Part shown: piece by piece, positions 7,505-15,816 of the stretch
How positions within the stretch are numbered: the stretch's first letter is position 1
Layout: the number at the start of each line of letters is the position of its first letter
Assembly: GCA_031373695.1 (NCBI GenBank)
Contig: JANMNC010000180.1
Span: 1 to 17,460, forward strand
From: Methylotenera_A sp031373695
Lineage (GTDB): Bacteria > Pseudomonadota > Gammaproteobacteria > Burkholderiales > Methylophilaceae
Reading direction: 5' to 3'
Length of the DNA: 17,460 nucleotides
The notes under the pieces: generated by a model
The model's database searches: none
Told to the model about the DNA's origin: nothing
Seen by the model: the letters and a program-made list of their open reading frames with translations, nothing else
Position numbers and translations under genes: made by a program

Positions 7505-8050
7505 ATGAAACACACAACCACTAAAAAATTATTGGCTATTTCAACCTTGGCAATTGCGCTACCTTTTGCAAACTTAAGCCACGCCGAATCAGGTAAGCAT
7601 TGTGAAAAACACGGCAGTAAATCTGGTCATCATGCACGCATGGGTCAAAATGATATGGGACAAAATGGTATGGCACCCCATTTACATGCGTTGAATTTAA
7701 CACAAGAGCAGCAAGATAAAGTATTTGCGATTATGCATGAACAAGCACCTGCAAAATATGCACAACATAAACAGCAACGCGAAACGAGGCAAGCCTTACG
7801 CACTTTAGCGCAAGCCGATACTTTTAACGAAGCAAAAGCGCAACAATTAACCGATCAACTAGCTAAACAGGAAAAAGAAAATGCCATGAGCCGTTTGAAA
7901 ACAGAGGCTAAAATCACTGCACTTTTAACACCTGAGCAACGCCAAAAAGCGCGTGAATTTAAACCAGAGCACAATATTGAGCATGGCATGGGCAAACCAG
8001 CTCGCTTTAAGCACAACAGAGCGCCTGCACCAAACCCAACTAATGGCTAA
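7505..8050 (+). CDS. Periplasmic CpxP/Spy-family LTxxQ protein
   Basis: The product has 181 residues with a clear Sec signal peptide (KK at 7-8, hydrophobic 9-22, likely cleavage after SHA at 27). The mature part is helical and carries the two family motifs, LTQEQ at 65-69 and LTPEQ at 141-145, between which lie long amphipathic helices rich in Gln, Lys and Ala. CpxP dampens CpxA and helps clear misfolded proteins, and Spy is a periplasmic chaperone; which role applies here is not decided by sequence. The mature N-terminus is rich in His (32, 36, 42, 43, 59, 61), has Cys33 and repeats MGQN, and the C-terminal tail has more His (156, 160, 170), so metal binding as in ZraP/CnrX relatives is possible. 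A strong Shine-Dalgarno AAAAGGA (7492-7498) precedes the ATG. Divergence from cpxRA across a GTAAA box supports a CpxP-like role. Its promoter is unclear; TTTACA-N17-TACAAG (7386-7414) is the best candidate, and it overlaps the box. Confidence 0.87.
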   Translation: MKHTTTKKLLAISTLAIALPFANLSHAESGKHCEKHGSKSGHHARMGQNDMGQNGMAPHLHALNLTQEQQDKVFAIMHEQAPAKYAQHKQQRETRQALRTLAQADTFNEAKAQQLTDQLAKQEKENAMSRLKTEAKITALLTPEQRQKAREFKPEHNIEHGMGKPARFKHNRAPAPNPTNG

Positions 8051-8076
8051 TTAATATATTTAAGCCATACTAAATT

Positions 8077-8107
8077 AAGCCTGCTTGTTACTGCAAGCAG
8101 GCTTTTT
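8077..8107 (+). terminator. Rho-independent terminator of the LTxxQ-protein gene
   Basis: A perfect 11-bp stem (8077-8087 and 8094-8104; AAGCCTGCTTG and its complement) encloses a 6-nt loop and runs into TTTTT (8103-8107). It starts 26 nt after the stop codon. On the minus strand the stem is followed by AATTTAG, a poor U tract, so it serves mainly the plus strand although the minus-strand gene ends at 8110. Confidence 0.88.
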
Positions 8108-8109
8108 GG

Positions 8110-8685
8110 TTAATATGAGTCTCGCTCAAATGCCTCACATAACTGACTAAGCAATTGTCCAAACAGCGGCAATACCTCCTCTTTACTATGCGGGCTGTCG
8201 TCATCAGTGCCGGCTATTACAAAACTTACGGTAAGTTTATCTAGGTTTTCGCGAAACTCGCCCCAATGCTCAGCTTCGGCATCACCAATTAACTTAAACT
8301 TATTAAATCCAGATTCAATCAAATCCATCATTTCGGCATCTGACAAACCTGCAAATAATGTTTTGGCTATAGTCACTTGCGCAGCAGTTAAATCGGGTGC
8401 TGCATCATTTGAATCCGCATTTTCTTGTGTTAGCGGCAAGGTTAAAAATGCAAACACTAACAAAGCATAAGTTTGATACACGCTTAGCATGTCAAACTGA
8501 TTACTACGTTCATCGGCAGGCTGACGATCTGCCGCCTGGATAGCTCTAAATGTTATAAAACAAGCTAAGTAATGAGCAGAGTCGATAGTTTCTAGCGCAT
8601 CTAAATCAATATTAGGCTTTCCATCATGATAACTTTCTGCCAAACACAAGGCATGTAATAGGTTTAAGCGTTTTGAATAATCCAT
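8110..8685 (-). CDS. Uncharacterised acidic cytoplasmic protein
   Basis: I do not recognise this 191-residue protein. It has no signal peptide and no convincing membrane segment (the stretch YALLVFAFLTLPL at 73-85 is hydrophobic but short and probably a buried helix). It is rich in Asp and Glu and predicted to be mostly helical. A conspicuous acidic, low-complexity loop (ENADSNDAAPD, about 88-98) separates an N-terminal from a C-terminal helical half. GTDDDSPHSKEEVLP near the end is another acidic turn. No catalytic or metal motif stands out. It lies 46 nt downstream of yheS on the same strand with no terminator between, so the two are probably cotranscribed. No clear Shine-Dalgarno sequence is seen before the ATG. 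Coding status is supported by the long open frame between two well-defined genes and normal codon composition. Confidence 0.75.
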   Translation of the reverse strand: MDYSKRLNLLHALCLAESYHDGKPNIDLDALETIDSAHYLACFITFRAIQAADRQPADERSNQFDMLSVYQTYALLVFAFLTLPLTQENADSNDAAPDLTAAQVTIAKTLFAGLSDAEMMDLIESGFNKFKLIGDAEAEHWGEFRENLDKLTVSFVIAGTDDDSPHSKEEVLPLFGQLLSQLCEAFERDSY

Positions 8686-8731
8686 TGTTAGTCTCTAACT
8701 ATTTAATCGTTTTGGTTAAGTGATTGGCTAA

Positions 8732-10642
8732 TTAAACTTCAGGTAAGCCTTCTAGTTGTTCGTGCAGCTCCAACCAACGCATTTCGGCTTCATCAATCAA
8801 TCCGTTCAACGCTGATTGGCGTTTTAGTAAAGCTTGCAGTTCATCTTTATTGGCAGCATCGTACAGCGCAGGTTCAATCGCGCGCGCATCAAGTGTAGTT
8901 TTTTCAAAGTTAAGCTGTTCTAGTTTTTTTTCAATCTGTTCGGTTTCTTTTAATAAAGGCCTACGCACTAGAATACGGGCCTGGCGATCAGCTTTAGTTT
9001 GTCCATAATCGTTCTTTTTAGGCGCATTTTCCAGCTTAAGTTCATTATTTTGCTGTACTTTAGTGCTGGCTAACCAATCCTTATAATCCTCTAGGTCGCC
9101 ATCAAAAGGCGTAACGCTTCCGTTAGCAACCAATACAAAATTATCACAACTTGCGCGTAGCAATGCCCTATCGTGCGAAACCAAAATCACACCACCCTCA
9201 TAATCTTGCAAAGCAAGCGTTAAAGCGTGACGCATTTCTAAATCCAAATGGTTGGTTGGCTCATCTAACAATAATAAATTAGGTCGCGTCCAAATAAGTA
9301 AAGCCAAAGCCAGCCGCGATTTTTCGCCACCAGAAAAATGTTCGCAGGCACTACGCGCCATATCGCCTTTAAAGTCGAAGCCGCCTAGATAATTTAAAAG
9401 CTCTTGCTCGCGCGTACCCGCACTGTTTAATTCAAGCTCTAAACGCAGCATGTGTTGCAATGGCGATTCATTAGGGCGTAATTGTTCAAGCTGATGCTGA
9501 GCAAAATAACCAATATTTAAGTCTTTACCTTCAATCCGCTTACCATTTAATGGCTTTAGTTCGGCAGCAAGCAGTTTTATTAAGGTTGATTTACCAGCAC
9601 CATTTTTACCCAATAAACCAATGCGCTCGCCTGGGCGAATGGCTAATATGGCTTTTTTAAGAATCGTTTTATCGGCATAGCCTGCATCCACATCATCTAA
9701 TACCAGCAAAGGATCTGGCGCTGCTAAGGGTGGCCTAAACTCAAAATTAAATTGTGAGTCTATATGAGCCGCAGAAATCAATTCCATACGCTCTAGCGCT
9801 TTAATGCGGCTTTGTGCTTGGCGTGCTTTGGTGGCTTGCGCTCTAAAGCGGTCAATATAACTGTGTAAGTGAGCAACTTTACGCTGTTGCTTTTCAAACA
9901 TTGCTTGCTGCAAGGCCAACTTTTCTGCACGTTGCCGCTCAAAATCACTGTAACCACCACGATACAAAGTAATGCGCTGTTGTTCGATATGTAAAACGTT
10001 GTTGACTACATTATCTAAAAAATCGCGGTCGTGAGAAATCAGCAATAAGGTGCCACGATAATCACGAAGCCAGCTTTCTAACCATATAACCGCATCTAAA
10101 TCTAGGTGATTGGTAGGCTCATCTAGTAACAGCAAGTCTGACCGACACATTAATGCACGGGCTAAATTAAGCCGCACGCGCCAGCCACCAGAGAACTCAC
10201 TCACAGCCCTGAGCAAATCTAATTGACTAAAACCTAAGCCATCTAGCAGAGCGGCTGCGCGGGCTTTTGCGCTATAGCCTTCAATATCGGCAAGTCGATG
10301 ATGTAACTCAGCAATTTTTTCACCCTGATGATTAGCCTCAGCAGTTAATAACGCAGTCTCAACCTCGCGCAACTCAGCATCGCCGTCTAAGGTAAACTCC
10401 AGTGCAGATTGGTTGAGTGCCAACATCTCTTGTGCCACATGCGCAATTACCCAATTGGGTGGAATTTCACAATCGCCTACTTCGGCATGAAGTTCGCCTC
10501 GCAATAATGCAAACAGTGACGACTTGCCTGCGCCATTAGCGCCAATTAAGCCAACTTTATGTCCAGGGTGCAATTGAAAAGTAGCGGCTTCTAGCAACAC
10601 TTTTATACCGCGTGTTAGCGTTAAATTTTTAAGTTGAATCAA
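8732..10642 (-). CDS. yheS: ABC-F family ATPase YheS
   Basis: The 636 residues match E. coli YheS (about 637) along the full length. ABC-F proteins have two ATPase domains and no membrane part; they bind the ribosome near the E site and act on stalled or special translation states. Walker A: GANGAGKS at 34-41 and GKNGAGKS at 345-352. Signatures: SGGW at 151-154 and SGGE at 437-440. Walker B with catalytic Glu: DEPTNHLD at 174-181 (Glu175) and 460-467 (Glu461). The inter-domain linker with SYIDRFRAQATKARQAQSRIK (about 261-281) is the P-site-tRNA interaction motif region. A charged C-terminal coiled coil runs from about 555 to 632. The start codon is TTG at 10642: an in-frame stop lies eight codons upstream with no ATG or GTG between, and MIQLKNLTL aligns with the E. 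coli start. GGA about 11 nt upstream may act as ribosome site. Confidence 0.94.
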   Translation of the reverse strand: MIQLKNLTLTRGIKVLLEAATFQLHPGHKVGLIGANGAGKSSLFALLRGELHAEVGDCEIPPNWVIAHVAQEMLALNQSALEFTLDGDAELREVETALLTAEANHQGEKIAELHHRLADIEGYSAKARAAALLDGLGFSQLDLLRAVSEFSGGWRVRLNLARALMCRSDLLLLDEPTNHLDLDAVIWLESWLRDYRGTLLLISHDRDFLDNVVNNVLHIEQQRITLYRGGYSDFERQRAEKLALQQAMFEKQQRKVAHLHSYIDRFRAQATKARQAQSRIKALERMELISAAHIDSQFNFEFRPPLAAPDPLLVLDDVDAGYADKTILKKAILAIRPGERIGLLGKNGAGKSTLIKLLAAELKPLNGKRIEGKDLNIGYFAQHQLEQLRPNESPLQHMLRLELELNSAGTREQELLNYLGGFDFKGDMARSACEHFSGGEKSRLALALLIWTRPNLLLLDEPTNHLDLEMRHALTLALQDYEGGVILVSHDRALLRASCDNFVLVANGSVTPFDGDLEDYKDWLASTKVQQNNELKLENAPKKNDYGQTKADRQARILVRRPLLKETEQIEKKLEQLNFEKTTLDARAIEPALYDAANKDELQALLKRQSALNGLIDEAEMRWLELHEQLEGLPEV

Positions 10643-10766
10643 TGCGTATCCAAGTGTTAGGCGTTAGGTCAGCCAAATTTGCTAAAAGGCGTTATTCTAA
10701 AGCAATCTAGCGCTAATTATTACTAGTACTATCGATTACTGGACGCTATTATTGCTCGCCTCATTT

Positions 10767-10795
10767 ATTAAAGGTTGTTTACGTTTTGTTTACAA
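10767..10795 (-). promoter_or_regulatory. Candidate promoter of yheS
   Basis: On the minus strand, TTGTAA (-35, 10790-10795), a 17-nt spacer and TTTAAT (-10, 10767-10772). It matches consensus at four and five of six positions and would give a leader of about 118 nt. The GTAAA-N6-GTAAA repeat overlaps its -35 and spacer, so a bound regulator would be expected to block it. Confidence 0.35.
10778..10793 (-). promoter_or_regulatory. GTAAA-N6-GTAAA direct repeat, possible second CpxR site
   Basis: On the plus strand TTGTTTAC occurs at 10775-10782 and again at 10786-10793, a perfect 8-bp direct repeat with an 11-bp period. Read on the minus strand its core is GTAAA-N6-GTAAA, within the spacing reported for CpxR sites but less AT/GC-typical than the 5-nt form at 7376. 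It lies in the yheS/yhdP divergent spacer, 14 nt upstream of the candidate yhdP -35. Confidence 0.4.
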
Positions 10796-10807
10796 GTTAA
10801 TTCGCTA

Positions 10808-10836
10808 TTTTCAAGTAAAATGAAATTAATTCTAAT
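10808..10836 (+). promoter_or_regulatory. Candidate promoter of the yhdP gene cluster
   Basis: TTTTCA (-35, 10808-10813), a 17-nt spacer and TCTAAT (-10, 10831-10836). The matches are four and five of six bases. The predicted start near 10843 leaves a leader of about 25 nt. The region is AT-rich, so a chance match cannot be excluded. Confidence 0.35.
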
Positions 10837-10867
10837 CGCGCTAAACCACTGAAAACACACCATTTAC

Positions 10868-13800
10868 ATGCTGTTAATTAAAAAAATATCTCGTTGGGTG
10901 CTTTATGCGCTATTTACGCTGTTGTTAATGATTGTGCTGGTGGCACTAGCAATACGCTTTATCGTGTTCCCTAACATTGACGAGTACAAAGACGATATTG
11001 CCACTCATGCATCTAAAACTGTGGGGCAAAAAATAACCATAGGCAGCATCGTTACTGGCTGGGATGGTATATCCCCGCATATTGCACTTAAAAACATCGA
11101 TTTATTTGATGCTGAAAATCGCAATGCCTTGCATTTAGATAATGTAGAAGCCAATATCTCTTGGCTAAGCTTGCCCATGCTGCAGCCTCGATTATCAAAC
11201 CTTATTGTGCACCAACCTGCTCTCACTATAAGGCGCAAACAAGATGGTAGCATTTACTTAGCTGGTGTTAACTTGGCAGGTGAAAGTAAGCCAGAGTTTG
11301 CTAACTGGTTGCTTAGCCAACGTGAAGTTGGTATTAAAAATGCACAAGTAATTTGGCAAGACGATTTACGCCAAGCGCCACCGCTATCGCTTAATCAATT
11401 AAACCTAACGCTTAACAATCCTATTATTAATAGCTTATTTGGTCAGCATCGATTTACGTTATCAGCACTACCCTCCACAGGCACCACACAAGCCATCAAA
11501 GCCAGTGGCCGCTTTATAGGCAATGACGTTAGTCAAATCAAAAATTGGAGTGGCGAGTTTATTGCAGAGCTAAAACAAACCAATTTGAGTATATGGCGGC
11601 CTTGGTTAGATTACCCAGTCAATATACAAAGCGGTACTGGCAATGCACAAATAGCGCTTAATTTCGCCGATGCTAAAATTGAAAAAGTGAAAGTGAACAC
11701 ATCCTTAAGTAACTTATCTTTTAAAGTTAGCAATCAAGCGAATGCTTTATTAGCTAATAGTTTTTCAGGCGAAGTGAGTTGGAGCAACCTAAAAGACACG
11801 CAAACAATTAGTGTTAAAAACATTAAACTTATTACCAACACTGGCTTGAATATAAATAATGGTAACGGACATTATGCAAGTAGCACCAAAAATGGCAAGC
11901 CTTGGGTAAATGCAGACATTAAGCTCGATCAATTTAATTTGGCGTCGATTCAGCAATTAAGCCCTTACTTACAGCTACCAGAAAATATCACCAAGCCGTT
12001 AAATGGCTTAGCGCCCGTGGGCGAACTACAAAATTTAACATTAAGCTGGGATGGCACAACAAATAAGCCTGACAACTACAGTATTAACACTAACTTTAAA
12101 CAGCTGGGCTTAACTGCTTACGAAAAAATACCTGGTTTTAGCAATTTAACTGGCAGCATTAATGCAGATGAAGATGGTGGCGAAGTTACGCTTCAATCAA
12201 AAAAAGTAATGCTAGACTTAAAAGATACATTACGTTGGCCAGTGCCTGCAGACCAACTAACTGGCAATGTTAGCTGGAAAATTAATGGAGATAAAGCGAC
12301 CATTAACGCTAAAGAAATCTTTGTTACCAGCCCACATCTTACTGGCACTGTTACCGCAAAATACGATATGAACCATGTAAAAGGTGGTTACTTGGACTTG
12401 TCGGGTAAGTTTAGCAAAGGCAATGCTAAATATGCTTTATTTTATTATCCAACATCTTTAGGTGAAGATACCTTGCACTGGCTAGATACCTCGATTTTAA
12501 AAGGCAATGCAGACGACATTAATGTGATTGTAAAAGGCAACTTGGCTGATTTTCCTTTTGTTAACAGTAAAAATCAGCCCGATAAAAAATTAGGTACTTT
12601 TAAAGTAACCGCTAAATTAAGTAATGCTTTGCTGGAATATGGCACTGGCTGGCCAGTGGTTGAAGGCCTAGGTTTGGATATGCTATTTGAAGGTAAGCGT
12701 ATGGAGCTTAATGCCAATAAAGGCACTATTCTGGGCAATAAAATTATAAAAAGCAAAACAGAAGTTGTGCAATTAGATGCAGACTGGCCCATGTTACACA
12801 TTACCAGTGAGGTAGAAGGAACAGTTGCAGATGGTCTTAAGTTTGTGAACGAAAGCCCTGTAAAGTTAGTGACACAAGGCTTTACCGACACTTTAAAAAC
12901 TGCCGGCAATGGCAAACTTTTATTAGATTTAAAAATACCCATGCAAGACGTAGATGCAGCCAAATTTAAAGGTGCTTACAAAGTTACCAACGGCACTATT
13001 TATGCCAACTCTGATGCAGGCTTGCCTGAGCTTAATAAGTTAAATGGCACATTAAATTTTACAGAAAGCAGCTTAAGCGCACAAAATATCAATACCGAAA
13101 TTTTAGGTGGCCCTGCACAATTTAGCCTTAAAACGGGAGCAGATAAAGTCATACGTATTACTGCAAATGGGCGTATTAACGACGCTGGCATCAAAAAACT
13201 GACTTCAAATATTTTAGTAGATAGCCTGCAAGGTAGTGCTGACTGGGCTGGCGAAATTATCATTAAAAAACCACTAGTTGATGTTAATTTGCGCTCTAAT
13301 TTAATTGGCATGGCCATTCAGCTACCGCCGCCGTTTAACAAAACAGCGAGTCAAGCAATGGCAGTTAATATCGATAAAAAGCAGTTAAGCACTACAAGTG
13401 ACAGCATTAATCTTAATGTTGGCAATATTATTTCTGCAAAAATGTTGCGCGCAGAGCTGGCTGGCAAACTAGCTTTTGAGCGCGGCGATATTGGCGTTAA
13501 CATGGTAGCTAGTGCACCAGCACAGCCTGGTTTATCGTTACATGGCAAACTTGATTATTTAGATGCAGACGAGTGGCTTACACTGCTTAATCAAACCAAG
13601 CTTAACTTACTCAAAAGCAAAGCTGAGCCAAGCGTTATCGCTATTGGTAAGGCAGATATTGCGATACAGAAACTAGATATTTTTGGCCGCAGAATTAATG
13701 CGCTTAAAGTAATCGCGCAACCCAATGCCACTGGCTTAAAAATGGTAATTGATAGCCAAGAAATGACAGGCGATGCTGAATGGCAAAACACCGAAAACAA

Positions 13801-14752
13801 TATTAGCTCTGGCAAAATTATTGCCCGATTTAAAAATTTAACCATACCCAAAGCAAGTAACGATGCAGTAACAGCCAAAACCAAAAAAGACTTTAGAAAA
13901 CAAGCACAAGAATATCCTGCGCTAGATATTGTGGCTGATAATTTTGAAGTGGGTGGCAAAAAACTAGGGGCTTTAAACCTTAATGCATTTGAAAATGGTG
14001 AAGACTGGGTGATTCAAAAACTGAATATAAGCAACACTGATAGTACTTTAAACGTGCAGGGCAATTGGCATAACTGGGCACGCAATCCCAATACCAACTT
14101 GGTTGTAGCGCTTACAAGCACCGATATTGGCAAAACTTTTAAGCGCTTTGGCCAGCCTGATGCAGTAAAAGGTGGTCAGGCCGAGATGAGCGGCCAGCTA
14201 AATTGGGCTGGTAGCCCGCATGAGTTTGATACTGCGCGATTAAATGGTAACTTAACATTTTTAGCCACCAAAGGCCAAATTTTAAAAGTACAGCCTGGCG
14301 TGGGCCGTTTATTTGGTTTGCTAACTTTGCAAAGTTTACCGCGCCGTTTAAGCCTAGATTTTAGAGATTTATTTAATGACGGCTTTGCTTTTGATAAAAT
14401 TAGCGCGACAGCAAAAATAGACAGCGGTATTGTACGAAGCGATGACTTTTTTATGGATGGCCCTGCGGCCGAAGCTAAAATTAAAGGTGAAACTAATTTA
14501 AAAACCGAAACGCAAAATTTAAAAGTGAAAGTCACACCGCATATTAGCGATACATTATCACTAGCAGCACTTGCTGGCGGCCCTATTGTTGGCGCGGCTG
14601 CTTTTGTTGCACAAAAGATACTAAAAGACCCTTTTAATAAAATCGTGGGTAGTGAATATGTGATTACTGGCACATGGGATAAGCCTATAGAGTTAAAATC
14701 TGATAAAGATAATGCAATAAAACCTAATAATGAATCACCATTAAGGCCATAA
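10868..14752 (+). CDS. yhdP: YhdP family AsmA-like envelope lipid-transport protein
   Basis: A giant protein of 1294 residues (E. coli YhdP about 1266). A single N-terminal transmembrane helix (about 11-33) anchors it in the inner membrane, and the remainder is a long periplasmic chain rich in alternating polar and hydrophobic residues, as expected for the beta-taco bridge of AsmA/YhdP/TamB proteins. In E. coli, YhdP with TamB and YdbH carries phospholipids to the outer membrane. Family marks: the N-terminal block ITIGSIVTGWDGISPHIAL, where the repeating beta unit begins; the conserved LPPPFNK motif (819-825); and the C-terminal block around LQSLPRRLSLDFRDLF (about 1154-1169) and AALAGGPIVGAAAFVAQKIL followed by YVITGTWDKP. 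The ATG at 10868 gives a normal KK-plus-helix N-terminus. It is first in a plus-strand cluster with the Nit and tldD genes, an arrangement also found in gammaproteobacteria. Confidence 0.93.
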   Translation: MLLIKKISRWVLYALFTLLLMIVLVALAIRFIVFPNIDEYKDDIATHASKTVGQKITIGSIVTGWDGISPHIALKNIDLFDAENRNALHLDNVEANISWLSLPMLQPRLSNLIVHQPALTIRRKQDGSIYLAGVNLAGESKPEFANWLLSQREVGIKNAQVIWQDDLRQAPPLSLNQLNLTLNNPIINSLFGQHRFTLSALPSTGTTQAIKASGRFIGNDVSQIKNWSGEFIAELKQTNLSIWRPWLDYPVNIQSGTGNAQIALNFADAKIEKVKVNTSLSNLSFKVSNQANALLANSFSGEVSWSNLKDTQTISVKNIKLITNTGLNINNGNGHYASSTKNGKPWVNADIKLDQFNLASIQQLSPYLQLPENITKPLNGLAPVGELQNLTLSWDGTTNKPDNYSINTNFKQLGLTAYEKIPGFSNLTGSINADEDGGEVTLQSKKVMLDLKDTLRWPVPADQLTGNVSWKINGDKATINAKEIFVTSPHLTGTVTAKYDMNHVKGGYLDLSGKFSKGNAKYALFYYPTSLGEDTLHWLDTSILKGNADDINVIVKGNLADFPFVNSKNQPDKKLGTFKVTAKLSNALLEYGTGWPVVEGLGLDMLFEGKRMELNANKGTILGNKIIKSKTEVVQLDADWPMLHITSEVEGTVADGLKFVNESPVKLVTQGFTDTLKTAGNGKLLLDLKIPMQDVDAAKFKGAYKVTNGTIYANSDAGLPELNKLNGTLNFTESSLSAQNINTEILGGPAQFSLKTGADKVIRITANGRINDAGIKKLTSNILVDSLQGSADWAGEIIIKKPLVDVNLRSNLIGMAIQLPPPFNKTASQAMAVNIDKKQLSTTSDSINLNVGNIISAKMLRAELAGKLAFERGDIGVNMVASAPAQPGLSLHGKLDYLDADEWLTLLNQTKLNLLKSKAEPSVIAIGKADIAIQKLDIFGRRINALKVIAQPNATGLKMVIDSQEMTGDAEWQNTENNISSGKIIARFKNLTIPKASNDAVTAKTKKDFRKQAQEYPALDIVADNFEVGGKKLGALNLNAFENGEDWVIQKLNISNTDSTLNVQGNWHNWARNPNTNLVVALTSTDIGKTFKRFGQPDAVKGGQAEMSGQLNWAGSPHEFDTARLNGNLTFLATKGQILKVQPGVGRLFGLLTLQSLPRRLSLDFRDLFNDGFAFDKISATAKIDSGIVRSDDFFMDGPAAEAKIKGETNLKTETQNLKVKVTPHISDTLSLAALAGGPIVGAAAFVAQKILKDPFNKIVGSEYVITGTWDKPIELKSDKDNAIKPNNESPLRP

Positions 14753-14818
14753 AGTCGTAAATATAAAACCCACCCCTAAACTAGGCAATCACAACACCCA
14801 AAACACAGATGAGCTTTT

Positions 14819-15679
14819 ATGCCAATAACATCACAAAGTAAAACACCAAAACTTGAGAAATCTGCAGCCGATTTAGTCAAGGTTGCTGGTATTCAAATGG
14901 CTTCTAGCCCTCAGGTAGCTTCTAACTTAATTGAAGCAGAACGCTTAATAACCCTTGCTGCAAAACAAGGCGCTAAAATTATTGTGTTGCCAGAATACTT
15001 TTGTATTATGGGCATTAAAGAGTTTGATAAAGTAGCGGTGCGTGAACAAGCGAACGACGGCCCTATTCAGCGCTTTTTGGCCAAAATGGCAAAAAAACAT
15101 AAAGTTTGGATTATTGGCGGCACGATTCCACTTGTGAGCAACTTTCCTAATAAAGTACGCAATAGTTGTTTGGTCTATAACGACAAAGGTTTGCAAGTTG
15201 CGCGCTATGACAAAATTCATCTGTTTGGGCTAGATTTAGGCACCGAGCATTATCATGAAGAAAATACCATCGAATCTGGCGATACCGTTGTTGTGGTAGA
15301 TACACCATACGGCAAAATTGGCCTGTCAGTTTGTTACGATTTACGCTTTCCAGAGCTTTACCGTGCCATGGGGCAAGTCGATATTATCGTGATTCCATCG
15401 GCTTTTACAGAAACTACTGGCAAAGCACATTGGGAAAGTTTAATACGTGCCCGTGCAATAGAAAACCTGTGTTATGTGATTGCTCCTGCGCAAGGTGGTT
15501 ACCATTTATCGGGCCGTGAAACGCATGGCAACAGCATGATTGTAGACCCTTGGGGCGTAATATTAGATAGGCTTCCGCGCGGCTCTGGTGTGGTCATTGC
15601 CAACATTAATCGCGATTATCAGGCCAGCTTGCGCAAAAGCCTGCCCGCACTAAAACATAGAACCATTAAAGCAATCTAA
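14819..15679 (+). CDS. Carbon-nitrogen hydrolase, Nit (deaminated-glutathione amidase) group
   Basis: The product has 286 residues of the nitrilase superfamily with an intact Glu-Lys-Cys triad: Glu59 (LPEYFCIMG), Lys132 (RYDKIHLFGLDLG) and Cys172 (SVCYDLRFPELYR). The Cys-Tyr-Asp-Leu-Arg-Phe-Pro block and the long HLFGLDLGTEHYHE loop fit the Nit1/Nit2-like branch, whose characterised members hydrolyse deaminated glutathione (a repair reaction) or omega-amides. The exact substrate is inferred. The protein has about 20 polar residues before the usual family start (VKVAGIQM); no in-frame start codon exists nearer that point, so the ATG at 14819 is kept. It lies 66 nt after yhdP and 137 nt before tldD; the trio is a conserved neighbourhood, and cotranscription with yhdP is likely. 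Confidence 0.9.
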   Translation: MPITSQSKTPKLEKSAADLVKVAGIQMASSPQVASNLIEAERLITLAAKQGAKIIVLPEYFCIMGIKEFDKVAVREQANDGPIQRFLAKMAKKHKVWIIGGTIPLVSNFPNKVRNSCLVYNDKGLQVARYDKIHLFGLDLGTEHYHEENTIESGDTVVVVDTPYGKIGLSVCYDLRFPELYRAMGQVDIIVIPSAFTETTGKAHWESLIRARAIENLCYVIAPAQGGYHLSGRETHGNSMIVDPWGVILDRLPRGSGVVIANINRDYQASLRKSLPALKHRTIKAI

Positions 15680-15816
15680 ACAAGTATTTATCCATTTTAA
15701 GCATTCGTTTATCAAGAATATACTTAGTGTGTTTTTTTGCCGTGCGGGTATAGTAAATTAGAAATATGCCACCACCTATAATCAACACCACATAAAATTA
15801 AAACCATATTGAAATT

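Noticed and set aside
14176..14673. Open frame of 165 codons on the minus strand inside yhdP
   Set aside because: It is a shadow of yhdP; the product is low-complexity Ser/Leu/Pro-rich, matches no family, and the plus-strand frame is clearly conserved. The same applies to minus-strand frames at 12574-12963, 13000-13317 and 13591-13959.
15680..15816. Possible terminator or promoter in the 137-nt gap between the Nit gene and tldD
   Set aside because: The T7 run (15730-15738 region) is not preceded by a stable hairpin; AAGTAT and ATACTT pair only across a loop of more than 30 nt. No -35/-10 pair is convincing.
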